Positions 12,560-21,125 are shown, counted from the first letter of the stretch. The stretch: DNA of 33,328 bases from an uncultured Acinetobacter sp. (GCA_947306495.1 CAMZGT010000017.1:1-33328); one strand, 5' to 3'. The notes: generated by a model not told the origin, from the letters alone. A program made the numbers and translations.

Positions 12560-14050
12560 ATGCAAGTACAAAGAATTAATAACAATAATATTATTTTTGG
12601 ATATAATGCAGCGTTAAACAAAGAATTAATTAAAACGTTGAAGGAAGTACCCGTTACAAGTGAAAACGGTGCTTTCGCAAAGGGACTTTTGATGCTTAAC
12701 GGATTTACCAATAAAGCAGAAAATTACTTGAGAACTGTTGAAAAATCAGGTGATAAAAATGCAATTGAACAGTGTGCAGATTTCTTTTTGACTTTGAAAT
12801 CATATTTAGCATCTTCTGTAAATACACTATTTCCTGAATTGAATTATGGTGAAAAAGAAGCAATTTCGTACGGAGAAGAATTCCTTGTAAGAAATATTAA
12901 AGAAGAGAATCATTGGCTAAAGCAAGCAATGTATGAAGTAACAGAAGATAAAAAAGAAAATAAAGAAATGCAAATCCCAATAATGGTTATACAACAAATA
13001 ATGAGAGAAGCTAATGATGTTTCTAAAGAAGACGTTGAAGAATCTGCAGAAGCAATAGCAGATAATTCAAAAAAAATCTTAGAAGAAGCTTCGGAAAGTG
13101 TACAAAAAGGTGCAAACATAGTAAAAGAATATGTTTCTCAAAGACCTACTGGCAAATCTGCAAGTGGTATTAAATGGGGTTTTAATGCTATGGGAGGCAT
13201 GAAGGAATTAAAAGATACCTTAAACAAAAGGATTGTCGAAACATTGAAAGATCCGGTACAGGCTAAATTTAATGAAGTTGAATATGGCATAAAAATGCCG
13301 AAAGGTATTTTACTTTACGGCCCTCCCGGTTGCGGTAAAACTACTGTTATAGAAAGGTTATCGGAAGAAGCAGGTGTACCTTTGTTTAAATTGGAAGCAG
13401 GCTCTGTAGGTTCTGCTTATATACATGAAACGTCTGAAAAAATTGATGCAGCTTTTGATTATGCAGAATATAGAGCAAAAGAAGGAAAACCGGCAATTGT
13501 ATTTATCGATGATGCTGATGCCTTTTTTGGAACACGTTCTAACTCAGCATCTGATGGCCATCATACAGAAGAATTAAGTTCTTTTTTAAACAGAATTCAG
13601 CAAGCAGGAGATAAAAATTTAGTTGTAGCGGCTGCAACCAACAGATTTGACATGTTAGATGAGGCTATAAGAAGTAGGTTTGAAGAGCAAGTTTATGTTG
13701 GGCTTCCTGATTTAGAAGCAAGAAAAGCTATAGTAAAGCTGTTTATGCAACAAAGAACAAAAGGTCTTTCACTTGCAAAGAGTGATGAAGCTTTGACTGA
13801 GATTGCAAAAGCACTTGAGGGTTATCCGGTGAGAGCAATAAAAATGTTTTCGGACAAAGCCGCCAATGAGGCAATGAATGACGGTAGAAGAGATATTTTT
13901 GTTTCGGATTTTAAAAAGATTATATCAGAAAATCCTGATATGAAAGTAAAAGAGAATAACTACCAATCAAAGTCAAAAAGGGTATCAATCGGTTTTAATA
14001 ATTCGGTTGAATCAGAAAATAGTCAGGTTAAAACAAGGAGTCGTGTTTAG
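12560..14050 (+). CDS. AAA ATPase with Vps4/katanin-like C-terminal motifs
   Basis: This 496-aa protein has a helical N-terminal half (about 1-200) of unknown family starting MQVQRINNNNIIFGYN. The AAA module covers about residues 205-440. Walker A is GPPGCGKT (254-261); Walker B is IVFIDDAD (313-320) with Asp at the usual catalytic Glu position; sensor 1 is AAATNRFD (Asn361). The arginine region is DEAIRSRFEEQVYVGLPD, closer to Vps4/katanin/FtsH-type AAA proteins than to clamp loaders. No peptidase or membrane segment is fused, so it is not FtsH. A remodelling ATPase with an N-terminal substrate domain is the likely role. It is monocistronic and converges with the formyltransferase gene, 11 bp away. 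Confidence 0.85.
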   Translation: MQVQRINNNNIIFGYNAALNKELIKTLKEVPVTSENGAFAKGLLMLNGFTNKAENYLRTVEKSGDKNAIEQCADFFLTLKSYLASSVNTLFPELNYGEKEAISYGEEFLVRNIKEENHWLKQAMYEVTEDKKENKEMQIPIMVIQQIMREANDVSKEDVEESAEAIADNSKKILEEASESVQKGANIVKEYVSQRPTGKSASGIKWGFNAMGGMKELKDTLNKRIVETLKDPVQAKFNEVEYGIKMPKGILLYGPPGCGKTTVIERLSEEAGVPLFKLEAGSVGSAYIHETSEKIDAAFDYAEYRAKEGKPAIVFIDDADAFFGTRSNSASDGHHTEELSSFLNRIQQAGDKNLVVAAATNRFDMLDEAIRSRFEEQVYVGLPDLEARKAIVKLFMQQRTKGLSLAKSDEALTEIAKALEGYPVRAIKMFSDKAANEAMNDGRRDIFVSDFKKIISENPDMKVKENNYQSKSKRVSIGFNNSVESENSQVKTRSRV

Positions 14051-14061
14051 TAGAACTTTTT

Positions 14062-15018
14062 CTAAATTAAAATTTGTCCGACTTGAATTTCGTATTTAAT
14101 GTAATTTTTTATAAACGGTCTATCGCATTTTTTATAATGTTCAGCATGAATTCTTAAAACTTTATTATCAGCGCAAAGAATATCTATTGTGCAGTTTTCT
14201 GCATTTATATTAACAACAGTTCCTGCTTTTGTATATTGGGTAGTGTTTTCTATTACTTCGCTTCCTTGCGGAATTGCGCATAAGCAGGTTAGATTATTGT
14301 AAAAATAAGCTTCTCCCCAAGGATGAATCGCTCTTATCAGGGCATAGTTTTCTTCTGCTGTTTTTGTAAAGTCCAGTCCTAAGTTTTCAGGATGCGGGTA
14401 ATAACTGGATTTTTCCTCGTTCTGTGACAACGGAATAATTATATCTTCGCTTAAATCTTTTAACATTTCGCAAACAACTCCTCTTGCAGTCAATATGGTG
14501 CGTTCTTTTAAAGATTTTCCTGTATCAGACGGGTAAATTTTTATTTCTTCTTGTGCCAGTATTGCACCGCTATCAAGCTTTTCGTCTAATAGATGGAATG
14601 TTATTCCGCTTATTTGCTCCTGATTTCTTATTGTCCAAAAATAAGGATTAGGACCTCTGTATTTGGGCAGCAAAGAAGGGTGCGCGTTTATTGTTGCAAT
14701 TCTGGGTAAATCATATATTTCTTTTGATATTTTTTCCGCCCAAGAACCTACCAGTATTATGTCAGGGTTAAGTTTAAGAAGAGCTTTTTTAAATTCTTTT
14801 GTATTAACACCTTTGGCATGAATTTCAGGCAGATTGTAACTTTTGATGTAATTATATTCACGAGTGGGGTTTAGGCAATCTTTAATTTTTCTTATTATAG
14901 AAGGATATTTTATCATCTCCGAGCGGAATACGCCAACGATTTTACAGTTTGCATCAAGTGTGCCCGCTATTAAATTCGTGAGCATTCCACCGTATCCGAT
15001 TATTACAACTCTGAGCAT
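14062..15018 (-). CDS. Formyltransferase-family protein (Fmt-like)
   Basis: A 318-aa protein with a Rossmann-like N-terminal formyl-transfer domain and a C-terminal OB-like domain (about 215-318), the layout of methionyl-tRNA formyltransferase. The catalytic Asn111, His113 and Asp149 are present in NAHPSLLPKYRG and LDEKLDSGAIL. The family form in Fmt is SLLPRWRGAAPI; here it is SLLPKYRGPNPYFW, and the N-terminal MLRVVIIGYGGM is also unlike the usual Fmt opening. So it may be a divergent Fmt or a sugar N-formyltransferase-like enzyme. It overlaps ribF by 16 bp, which it follows on the minus strand. N10-formyl-THF is the expected donor in either case. Confidence 0.75.
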   Translation of the reverse strand: MLRVVIIGYGGMLTNLIAGTLDANCKIVGVFRSEMIKYPSIIRKIKDCLNPTREYNYIKSYNLPEIHAKGVNTKEFKKALLKLNPDIILVGSWAEKISKEIYDLPRIATINAHPSLLPKYRGPNPYFWTIRNQEQISGITFHLLDEKLDSGAILAQEEIKIYPSDTGKSLKERTILTARGVVCEMLKDLSEDIIIPLSQNEEKSSYYPHPENLGLDFTKTAEENYALIRAIHPWGEAYFYNNLTCLCAIPQGSEVIENTTQYTKAGTVVNINAENCTIDILCADNKVLRIHAEHYKKCDRPFIKNYIKYEIQVGQILI

Positions 15019-15866
15019 GCTTTGATGTCCCTTTCGATTTGTTGTTTTAGTTCTTCTAAATTTTTAAATGTTTTTTCTGAACGAATTTTATATAAAATTT
15101 CGATTCGTATATTTTTTTCGTACAAATTATCATCAAAATTAAGTAAATGTGCCTCGACTATAGGTTCTTCAGTATTATTAACGGTTGGTTTAATTCCCCA
15201 ATTTATTACAGCGTCCTTAGTAATGTTATTAATAATGACCTGTGCTCTATATACACCAAAAGGAATTTTGACAAGTTTATCAGGATATTTTATATTTGCG
15301 GTAGGAAAGCCTATTTTTCTTCCGATTTCAGCTCCGTGAATTACTTTTCCTTCTAAGCTAAAATTGCTGTCAAGAAGTTTATTTGCATCCGAAATTTTAC
15401 CGTTTTTCAACATGTTGCGAATAACAGTTGAACTGATAATAGTATTGTTTTCTGTTTTAATAGGTTGTATACAAAAATATTTGTAGTCGTATTTTTCCTG
15501 ATTTTGTCTTAGAAAATCGGGATTACCCTGCTTATTGAGCCCAAATGTATGATTAAAGCCGGTAAAAATTGCGTTTGGCGAATATTTTTTGGATATGAAT
15601 TCCAGATACTCTTCAGCCGTCATTTTCGCGATTGATGGAAAATCAAGCTGTACAACCGCCCCAACTCCTAATGATTTTATTTTTTTGATTGAGTCATTTC
15701 TTTGCATTATGTATTCAGCATTTCCACCAAAATAAAGAGCTGGTGTATCTTTAAATGTAATTAATTTTACATTTTCCCCGCGAGCAAACGACAATGCGGA
15801 ATTAATAACGCTTTTATGCGCTATATGAACCCCGTCAAAAAATCCTAAAATTAAACACTCACACAT
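15003..15866 (-). CDS. ribF: Bifunctional riboflavin kinase/FMN adenylyltransferase
   Basis: A 287-aa enzyme that converts riboflavin to FMN and FAD. The N-terminal adenylyltransferase domain has LGFFDGVHIAH (residues 7-17), the nucleotidyltransferase GxFDGxHxxH motif, and ISSTVIRNML in its second half. The C-terminal kinase domain (about 165-287) has GRKIGFPTANI, the conserved G-x-PTAN signature, and ends with the helix LKQQIERDIKAC. The length is slightly shorter than usual (about 300-310). No FMN riboswitch is visible upstream; the 2-bp gap to the next gene upstream on this strand suggests cotranscription with it. Confidence 0.93.
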   Translation of the reverse strand: MCECLILGFFDGVHIAHKSVINSALSFARGENVKLITFKDTPALYFGGNAEYIMQRNDSIKKIKSLGVGAVVQLDFPSIAKMTAEEYLEFISKKYSPNAIFTGFNHTFGLNKQGNPDFLRQNQEKYDYKYFCIQPIKTENNTIISSTVIRNMLKNGKISDANKLLDSNFSLEGKVIHGAEIGRKIGFPTANIKYPDKLVKIPFGVYRAQVIINNITKDAVINWGIKPTVNNTEEPIVEAHLLNFDDNLYEKNIRIEILYKIRSEKTFKNLEELKQQIERDIKACSEL

Positions 15867-15868
15867 AA

Positions 15869-16099
15869 TTAAGCAATAACATCAAGTTTTTTACCTACAA
15901 TTTGACTGTGGCAAAAATATTTCCAACTATTAATATCATCAAAAACTTTTGTTGTATCTTTAGAGAAAAGATTTCTTTTTTCAGAAAAAATTTTTAAGGA
16001 GTTAAATACTGTATCATTTGCTGTATTTATTGTAGTTGTAGGACTATTTACAATACCCGAATCACTACCATCTTGCTGTGAGATTGCAGAAACTAACAT
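15869..16099 (-). CDS. Hypothetical small protein (76 aa)
   Basis: The preferred start MLVSAISQQDGSDSGIVNSP at 16099 follows AAGGGGG; an upstream ATG at 16129 lacks this. The protein is Ser/Thr/Asn-rich at its N-terminus with a more structured C-terminus (FDDINSWKYFCHSQIVGKK). It has no signal peptide. It ends 2 bp before ribF and is probably cotranscribed with it. No family recognised. Confidence 0.6.
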   Translation of the reverse strand: MLVSAISQQDGSDSGIVNSPTTTINTANDTVFNSLKIFSEKRNLFSKDTTKVFDDINSWKYFCHSQIVGKKLDVIA

Positions 16100-16282
16100 A
16101 TATACCCCCTTCATCTGCAATTCTAGCATGATGTTAGCATTTTAGCAATAGTACAACGCGGTGTTTACGTTATAGAGTTTAATATCAAAGCTAAAGTGAA
16201 ATTCAGAGCTTTATACTATCAGCAGTATATAGCATGAGTGTCGTGTTTTTTAATTTGGAATAAGTTTCGCAAACATTTTCTC

Positions 16283-16311
16283 TTTACAAAATTAAGTAAT
16301 TTTTGTATTAT
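16283..16311 (+). promoter_or_regulatory. Promoter of the RNase E/G gene
   Basis: TTTACA (16283-16288) and TATTAT (16306-16311) are 17 bp apart. This would give a leader of about 205 nt before ATG 16524. The rest of the region 16130-16282 holds no gene I can support. Confidence 0.6.
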
Positions 16312-16321
16312 AAAATAGAGG

Positions 16322-16359
16322 GTTTGCCCTTAAATTTGGTTTAAAATTTTAAGGCAAAC
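16322..16359 (+). other. Hairpin in the RNase E/G leader
   Basis: GTTTGCC at 16322 followed by CTTAAA pairs with TTTTAAGGCAAAC (16347-16359), a stem of about 12 bp with one bulged C. It starts within about 5-15 nt of the predicted transcript start. In E. coli the rne leader is itself cut by RNase E and provides autoregulation, so a comparable role is possible here. Confidence 0.5.
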
Positions 16360-16523
16360 AGTAAAGGTTTTAATAAATAACAGATTATATAAGAATTTGT
16401 AAGGACTTATAAATAGAAAAATCTGTTCATAAACTTCAAAACCGTTTATATTAACGGATGCGCAGATTGTTTTTAAACATAGTTGTGTCTGTTTTGCGAG
16501 AAAAAGTAAAGGATTTAGAGAAG

Positions 16524-18260
16524 ATGAAAGAAACACAAGCTAACAAAATTGTTATAGCCGAGCGTGATAACATTGCTGCAGTTATTGAAAACGGAAAAGT
16601 AGCAGAATTTTACGTACACAGAGGGGATATAATTCTAGGAGATGTTTATCTGGCTAAGGTTGAAAATATACTTCCTTCCATAGAAGCAGCATTCGTAAAT
16701 GTTGGTTCTGATAAAATGGGCTTTTTGCATGCTCAGGATATCGGTGGAAAAGGTGCTTTGCAAGACAAAGTTAAGCCTAAGCAAAAATTGGTTGTGCAAG
16801 TTGTGAAGGAGCCGGTTGGACACAAAGGTCCTCGTGTAACCACAGAAATTTCTCTGCCGGGAAGGTTTTTGGTATTAATGCCTAATGAAGCCGGTATTAA
16901 TGTGAGTAAAAAAATTACCTCTTCAAAAGAAAGAGCAAGACTAAAATCGTTGGTAAATCTTTTGAAACCTGTTGGTGTTGGTGTTATCGTTCGGACGGAA
17001 GCAGAAGGCCAGACAGAGGCTGATATTCAGGAAGATTTAGAAATTTTGTTAGAGAAATGGAATAACATAGTTACTTCAGCGGAAAGTCTCACTCCTCCCA
17101 GCCTTTTATACAGAGATCAGGATCTTTTATACAGAGTTATTCGAGAGGCTTGTACGGAGGACACTCAAGAAATAGTTGTAGACACTGCATTTGCTCTAAA
17201 CAGAGTTCAAAATATATTGCAGAATTGGCACATGAATAAGAATATAAATGTTAATCTTTATAAAGGTTCTGAACCTTTGTTGGTAGCAATGGATATTCAT
17301 AAGGAAATAAAAGCAGCTCTACAGATGAAGGTTAATCTTCCATCAGGGGGGTATTTGTTTATTCAGACGACTGAAGCTTTAACTGTTATAGATGTTAACA
17401 GCGGTAAATTTACAAATTCTGCAACGCAGGATGAAACTATATTAAAAACAAATATAGAGGCTGTTCATGAAATTGCTCGTCAATTAAGACTTAGAAATAT
17501 TGGCGGAATGATTATTATTGATTTTATTGACATGACAAATCGACTTGATAAGTTGGTTATGATGGAAGAACTAGAACTTGCGATGGAAGCGGATAAAGCA
17601 AAGCCACAAGTAGGTCAACTTTCTGATTTAGGACTTGTTGAAATGACTCGTCACCGCCAAGGCCAAGCACTGAGTGAAATCTTTGCTAAACGTTGTCCTC
17701 ACTGCCAAGGTAACGGATACATAATGGAAGATTTGAAATTTGCTTCAGCTACAAGTGAAGGAGAATACAGAGCAAAAGCAGCAAAAATAAAATTACCGAT
17801 GAATGACAGAAAGAAATTTCCGAATAATAAATTTAAAAACGATAATAAACCTATTGAAGTAAAAGAAACCAAAGAGGAAGAGGTGTTGGAATTGATGCAA
17901 AATCCTTCAGTTGTGGCTCAAGAAGTTGCGGAAGAATTAGCACAAGAGAAAAATACTAAAAAAATGCGAGGAAGAGCTTCTCGCAAAAAAGTTCAGGAAT
18001 CTGATGTTCAACCAGATGCTGCAATAGCACAAACAGTGCTTCCTGCTAATGCAGAAATAGCTCCTGTCGTTCCAAAAAAATCTTCAAAAACTGCAAAAAA
18101 AGCAGAGGTAGAAAATAAAGAAGAAACTGTTTTAGAAAATGCACCGCAGACAACTGAAACTCCAAAAGAGGAAGATAAAAACGTCAAACGTTCACGCAGA
18201 CCAAATCGTAATACAGGTAAAAGAACAAGAAAGACTACAAAGAAAAATGTCGAAGAATAG
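16524..18260 (+). CDS. rne: Ribonuclease E/G family endoribonuclease
   Basis: A 578-aa enzyme of RNA processing and decay. From ATG 16524 the N-terminus aligns with the family opening (MKETQANKIVIAERDNIAAV); a longer start at 16458 adds 22 residues with no family match. An S1 RNA-binding domain covers about 34-115 (GDIILGDVYLAKVENILPSI). The catalytic Asp residues are in VIDVNSGKF (Asp290) and IIIDFIDM (Asp333). The zinc-link CPHCQG is at 391-396. The C-terminal 170 residues are low complexity, alternating acidic and Lys/Arg-rich blocks ending PNRNTGKRTRKTTKK, similar in style to cyanobacterial RNase E tails. The leader carries a strong hairpin. Confidence 0.93.
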   Translation: MKETQANKIVIAERDNIAAVIENGKVAEFYVHRGDIILGDVYLAKVENILPSIEAAFVNVGSDKMGFLHAQDIGGKGALQDKVKPKQKLVVQVVKEPVGHKGPRVTTEISLPGRFLVLMPNEAGINVSKKITSSKERARLKSLVNLLKPVGVGVIVRTEAEGQTEADIQEDLEILLEKWNNIVTSAESLTPPSLLYRDQDLLYRVIREACTEDTQEIVVDTAFALNRVQNILQNWHMNKNINVNLYKGSEPLLVAMDIHKEIKAALQMKVNLPSGGYLFIQTTEALTVIDVNSGKFTNSATQDETILKTNIEAVHEIARQLRLRNIGGMIIIDFIDMTNRLDKLVMMEELELAMEADKAKPQVGQLSDLGLVEMTRHRQGQALSEIFAKRCPHCQGNGYIMEDLKFASATSEGEYRAKAAKIKLPMNDRKKFPNNKFKNDNKPIEVKETKEEEVLELMQNPSVVAQEVAEELAQEKNTKKMRGRASRKKVQESDVQPDAAIAQTVLPANAEIAPVVPKKSSKTAKKAEVENKEETVLENAPQTTETPKEEDKNVKRSRRPNRNTGKRTRKTTKKNVEE

Positions 18261-18648
18261 AATTTGTTTAATCATAACAGCATTATTTCTTGCACTTCCC
18301 GTAATAGCATTACCGGAAGAGGTGGGAAATGAAGCGCAGACAAATGAAACAATAGTTGAAACAGTAGAGGAACAAAGCTCCGTTTCTGAAGATTCTGTTT
18401 TGAAGGAAGAAGAACCGGCTCCTTATAAACAACCTGTAAGCAAGAAAAAAATTGCAAAGAAATTTTTGATGGCAATGCTGGGTGTTGCCGGCTCATCATT
18501 TATAATATATTTTGGTCTTACTTTGTATAACAAATATAGAGAAGTTGCAAAGGTTGTAAAAAATGAGCATGGAGAAAATTCTTTAGAAACTCCCGATAAT
18601 TTAGAATCAGCAATAAAAACTTTTATTGATAAAACTCGTTGGAGTTGA
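18247..18648 (+). CDS. Small exported/membrane protein (133 aa)
   Basis: An N-terminal signal or anchor (KNRICLIITALFLALPVIAL) is followed by a Glu-rich linker of about 45 residues. One further membrane segment (about residues 75-95, KKFLMAMLGVAGSSFIIYFG) precedes a charged tail. It overlaps the end of the RNase gene by 14 bp in another frame and precedes rsmI by 6 bp, so the three genes form one operon. No family recognised. An envelope location is inferred. Confidence 0.75.
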   Translation: MSKNRICLIITALFLALPVIALPEEVGNEAQTNETIVETVEEQSSVSEDSVLKEEEPAPYKQPVSKKKIAKKFLMAMLGVAGSSFIIYFGLTLYNKYREVAKVVKNEHGENSLETPDNLESAIKTFIDKTRWS

Positions 18649-18654
18649 GGATTC

Positions 18655-19470
18655 ATGGTAAGAGAATTCGATTTTTATATAGTTCCGACGCCTATAGGCA
18701 ATTTGTCAGATATTACGCTTCGTGCATTGGAAATTTTGAAACGTGTTGATTATATTGCTTGTGAAGATACAAGAACTACACAAAAACTTTTAAACCATTA
18801 TAATATTCAAACCAAATGTATTTCTTATCATAAGTATAACGAGCATGAACGGGTAGAATTGTTTTTGAGCTATTTAAGTGAGGGAAAAAAAGTAGCATTA
18901 GTTTCTGACGCAGGAACTCCGATGATTTGTGATCCAGGTGCAGTGATAATTGAAGAACTTATCTCTAACGGTTATACAGTGACAGCACTTCCTGGAGCTT
19001 GTGCAGTAACTACTTTTCTCTCACGGATACCAAGAGAAGGTGAAGAATTTACTTTTATAGGATTTATGCCTCGTAGCGAAAAACAAATTTCAGAGTTAGC
19101 AAGTCTATATGCCAAGAATAATCTTATTTTTTATGAATCACCGGAGAGAATACTTAGTACTTTAAAAACAATTAAAAAGACTCGTGGCAATGTAAAAATT
19201 GCGCTTGCAAGAGAACTATCCAAGTTATTTGAAGAAGTTGTTGTCAATGATTTAGATTTTGTCCTCAAATACTATTCGAACGGGATAAAAGGGGAAATTG
19301 TTTGTATGATTTATCCTTCAAAAACATCTGATGACAACGATATAGAAATTAAGATAAGGAATCTTAAAATCAAGGGATTTAAGGATAAAGAAATTGCAGT
19401 AATTTTATCAACGCTTTATGACATTAATAAAAACAATGTGTACCAAGTGGCTTTAAATACCGATGTTTAG
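18655..19470 (+). CDS. rsmI: 16S rRNA 2'-O-ribose C1402 methyltransferase
   Basis: A 271-aa SAM-dependent enzyme of the tetrapyrrole-methylase fold. Diagnostic stretches are IVPTPIGNLSDITLRALE near residue 9, CEDTRTTQKLLNHY near 36, LVSDAGTPMICDPG near 82 and TALPGACAVTTFLS near 110, in the family order. The GFMPR motif and FYESPERI follow. The usual C-terminal helical end is present, so it is full length. RsmI methylates C1402 in the decoding centre. Confidence 0.93.
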   Translation: MVREFDFYIVPTPIGNLSDITLRALEILKRVDYIACEDTRTTQKLLNHYNIQTKCISYHKYNEHERVELFLSYLSEGKKVALVSDAGTPMICDPGAVIIEELISNGYTVTALPGACAVTTFLSRIPREGEEFTFIGFMPRSEKQISELASLYAKNNLIFYESPERILSTLKTIKKTRGNVKIALARELSKLFEEVVVNDLDFVLKYYSNGIKGEIVCMIYPSKTSDDNDIEIKIRNLKIKGFKDKEIAVILSTLYDINKNNVYQVALNTDV

Positions 19471-19594
19471 GGGAAACAATGAAAAAGATTGTAACAATTT
19501 TGTAACATATTGCTAAAAATCCTAAAGTTTTTCAAAAAAATGCCGATAACTATAATACAGAAAATCGAAAAAGTTTTTGAAAGGACAATAGGAT

Positions 19595-19750
19595 ATGTTG
19601 AAAAAAATTGTAACCCCGACAAATAATACATTTAACGGAGTTGAATTTATATTAAGAGGGGCCAAAAAACGCAGAACTATGGCCATATCGAACGCAGTTA
19701 AAATAAATGCTGAATCAGGAATTCAGACAAAACTGCAAGCTGTGAAGTAG
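19595..19750 (+). CDS. Small basic protein of unknown function (51 aa)
   Basis: The frame begins MLKKIVTPTNNTFNGVEFIL and continues through RGAKKRRT to the end QTKLQAVK. It is preceded by AGGA-type sequence and, further up, by TATAAT at 19551-19556. It is followed by a terminator at 19822-19847, so it sits in its own transcription unit. No family recognised. The rest of 19471-19957 holds no other gene that I can support. Confidence 0.5.
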   Translation: MLKKIVTPTNNTFNGVEFILRGAKKRRTMAISNAVKINAESGIQTKLQAVK

Positions 19751-19821
19751 ATAAATAATGCAAAGGGCATATCCTAAACTGTTAAGGAACTGTCCGAAAT
19801 AAGAATAGATGAGAGTATGTG

Positions 19822-19847
19822 CCGGTTTCTAAATAAGTGGAAATCGG
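19822..19847 (+). terminator. Intrinsic terminator
   Basis: CCGGTTTC pairs with GAAATCGG (one G-U) around a 10-base loop and is followed by TTTTTGTTTTAATTTT. Confidence 0.75.
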
Positions 19848-19957
19848 TTTTTGTTTTAATTTTAATGAAATTTAAGTAAATATTTACAGAAGCAATAATA
19901 TTCGTAAAACGTCTTTCAAAAAAAATATATTTATGTTAGTATATATTTGTCGCAATT

Positions 19958-20047
19958 GGAAACGTGGCCGAGTTGGCTTAAGGCGGCACCCTGCTAAGGT
20001 GTTGTATGGGGTAACCTGTACCGAGAGTTCGAATCTCTCCGTTTCCG
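19958..20047 (+). tRNA. tRNA-Ser(GCU)
   Basis: A 90-nt class II tRNA. The acceptor GGAAACG pairs with CGTTTCC, with discriminator G. The anticodon arm is GCACC CTGCTAA GGTGT with anticodon GCU, followed by a long variable arm (TTGTATGGGGTAACCTGTAC) and the T arm GAGAG TTCGAAT CTCTC. CCA is not encoded. It is followed directly by a terminator. Confidence 0.95.
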
Positions 20048-20053
20048 AATTTT

Positions 20054-20086
20054 AAACAGGCGGTGGATTTTATCCACCGCCTGTTT
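20054..20086 (+). terminator. Strong intrinsic terminator after tRNA-Ser
   Basis: A perfect 15-bp stem: AAACAGGCGGTGGAT (20054-20068), TTT loop, and its complement (20072-20086), then GTATTTTTTG. It can act in both directions and would also stop the minus-strand gene at 20161. Confidence 0.92.
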
Positions 20087-20160
20087 GTATTTTTTGTATA
20101 AAACGTGATTTTAATTTACTAAAAATTTGCTTTAGTGTATAAGTTTAAATATTAATCCTA

Positions 20161-20337
20161 TTAAATCAATAAATAGTTATTTTCTATATTTTGTATTCTT
20201 GCATTTTTAAATGAAAGCGGAATATTTATATAAATATATTCGGTTTTCTTTTTTACACCACAAAGTCCGACGACGGATTTGTCATTAACAATTTTGTTAT
20301 TTACAAAGTTTAGTAAATTCTGAATAGCTGATTGCAT
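20161..20337 (-). CDS. Small protein of unknown function (58 aa)
   Basis: The frame begins MQSAIQNLLNFVNNKIVNDK, then SVVGLCGVKKKTEYIYINIP, and ends NNYLLI. AAAGGA lies 6 bases before the ATG. The composition looks coding: an amphipathic helix, then a strand with alternating hydrophobics. It is divergent from the DUF1858 gene, 82 bp away, and runs towards the terminator at 20054-20086. No family recognised. Confidence 0.55.
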   Translation of the reverse strand: MQSAIQNLLNFVNNKIVNDKSVVGLCGVKKKTEYIYINIPLSFKNARIQNIENNYLLI

Positions 20338-20419
20338 ATTTTAATCCTTTCTTTTACATGGTATAATCCTGTTAGTTATTTAATAATTATTTGAAATTAG
20401 TCAATAAAAGGAGGAAACT

Positions 20420-20620
20420 ATGGGAAAAGTATCAAAAGAAATGGGAATTATGGATATTGTTCAAGCACATCCTGAAGCTGTAGCGGTATTTCAAAAATAT
20501 GGCATGGGGTGTATCGGTTGTGCTGCGGCACGTTTTGAGAACCTTGAAGCAGGTGCCAAAGTTCATGGATTTGATGCAGATGAGATGGTTGCAGAAATAA
20601 ATGAACTAATCGGTGAGTAA
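20420..20620 (+). CDS. DUF1858 domain redox-type protein
   Basis: A 66-aa protein with the DUF1858 layout: VQAHPEAVAVFQKYGMGCIG, the pair Cys31-x-x-Cys34, then a C-terminal helix (DADEMVAEINELIG). These small proteins occur in anaerobes, often next to or fused to hybrid-cluster or other redox proteins, and the cysteines are thought to cycle as a disulfide or bind a cluster. AGGAGG with ideal spacing suggests strong expression. The next gene (NfeD-like) is 46 bp away. Confidence 0.9.
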   Translation: MGKVSKEMGIMDIVQAHPEAVAVFQKYGMGCIGCAAARFENLEAGAKVHGFDADEMVAEINELIGE

Positions 20621-20666
20621 GGGCAAATATATTAGTCATAAATAATTCGGGGAAAAGGAGTGTAAT

Positions 20667-21092
20667 ATGGCGTTATGGGAATTTTTAGTTATCTGTGGAA
20701 TTTGTTTTGTTATCCTTGAGCTGTTTACGCCCGGAATGTTTTTCTTAAATTTTGCTGCAGCTGCGTTTGTAACAGCAATTGCAGCACTATTTACATCTAA
20801 GACTATAAGCTTAGTTTTAGTGTTCTTTGTGATGTCATTTCTGTCTTTTGTATTTCTGAGGCCATTGTTATTAAAGAAAATGACAAAAGAAACAGAAACA
20901 GGTGTAAACGATAAATATATAGGAAATATTGCTAAAGTTGTTGAAGAAGTTACTTCTGATAGTGGCGTTATTACTATATATGGTGAACGTTGGGAAGCAA
21001 GAAGTAATAACGGTAGTGTTATTAAAGCGGACAGTAATGTAAAAATTATCAGAAATGAAAGCTTAATAATGTATGTAGAAAAAAGTGAATAA
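20667..21092 (+). CDS. NfeD-like short membrane protein
   Basis: A 141-aa protein with three closely spaced N-terminal membrane segments (about 5-75, including LEFLVIC-type and LFTPGMFFLN stretches). A C-terminal OB-fold domain (about 85-141) follows, the short NfeD form without the serine protease domain. NfeD proteins pair with SPFH/stomatin proteins, as here: the SPFH gene follows after 33 bp. They are linked to membrane microdomain quality control. Confidence 0.88.
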   Translation: MALWEFLVICGICFVILELFTPGMFFLNFAAAAFVTAIAALFTSKTISLVLVFFVMSFLSFVFLRPLLLKKMTKETETGVNDKYIGNIAKVVEEVTSDSGVITIYGERWEARSNNGSVIKADSNVKIIRNESLIMYVEKSE

Positions 21093-21125
21093 CGAAATTT
21101 TGTTGTTCCAAAAAGGAGAGTTTAT

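Noticed and set aside
15003-16099. FMN riboswitch upstream of ribF
   Set aside because: The next gene upstream on that strand ends only 2 bp away, and I see no RFN-type conserved blocks further up.
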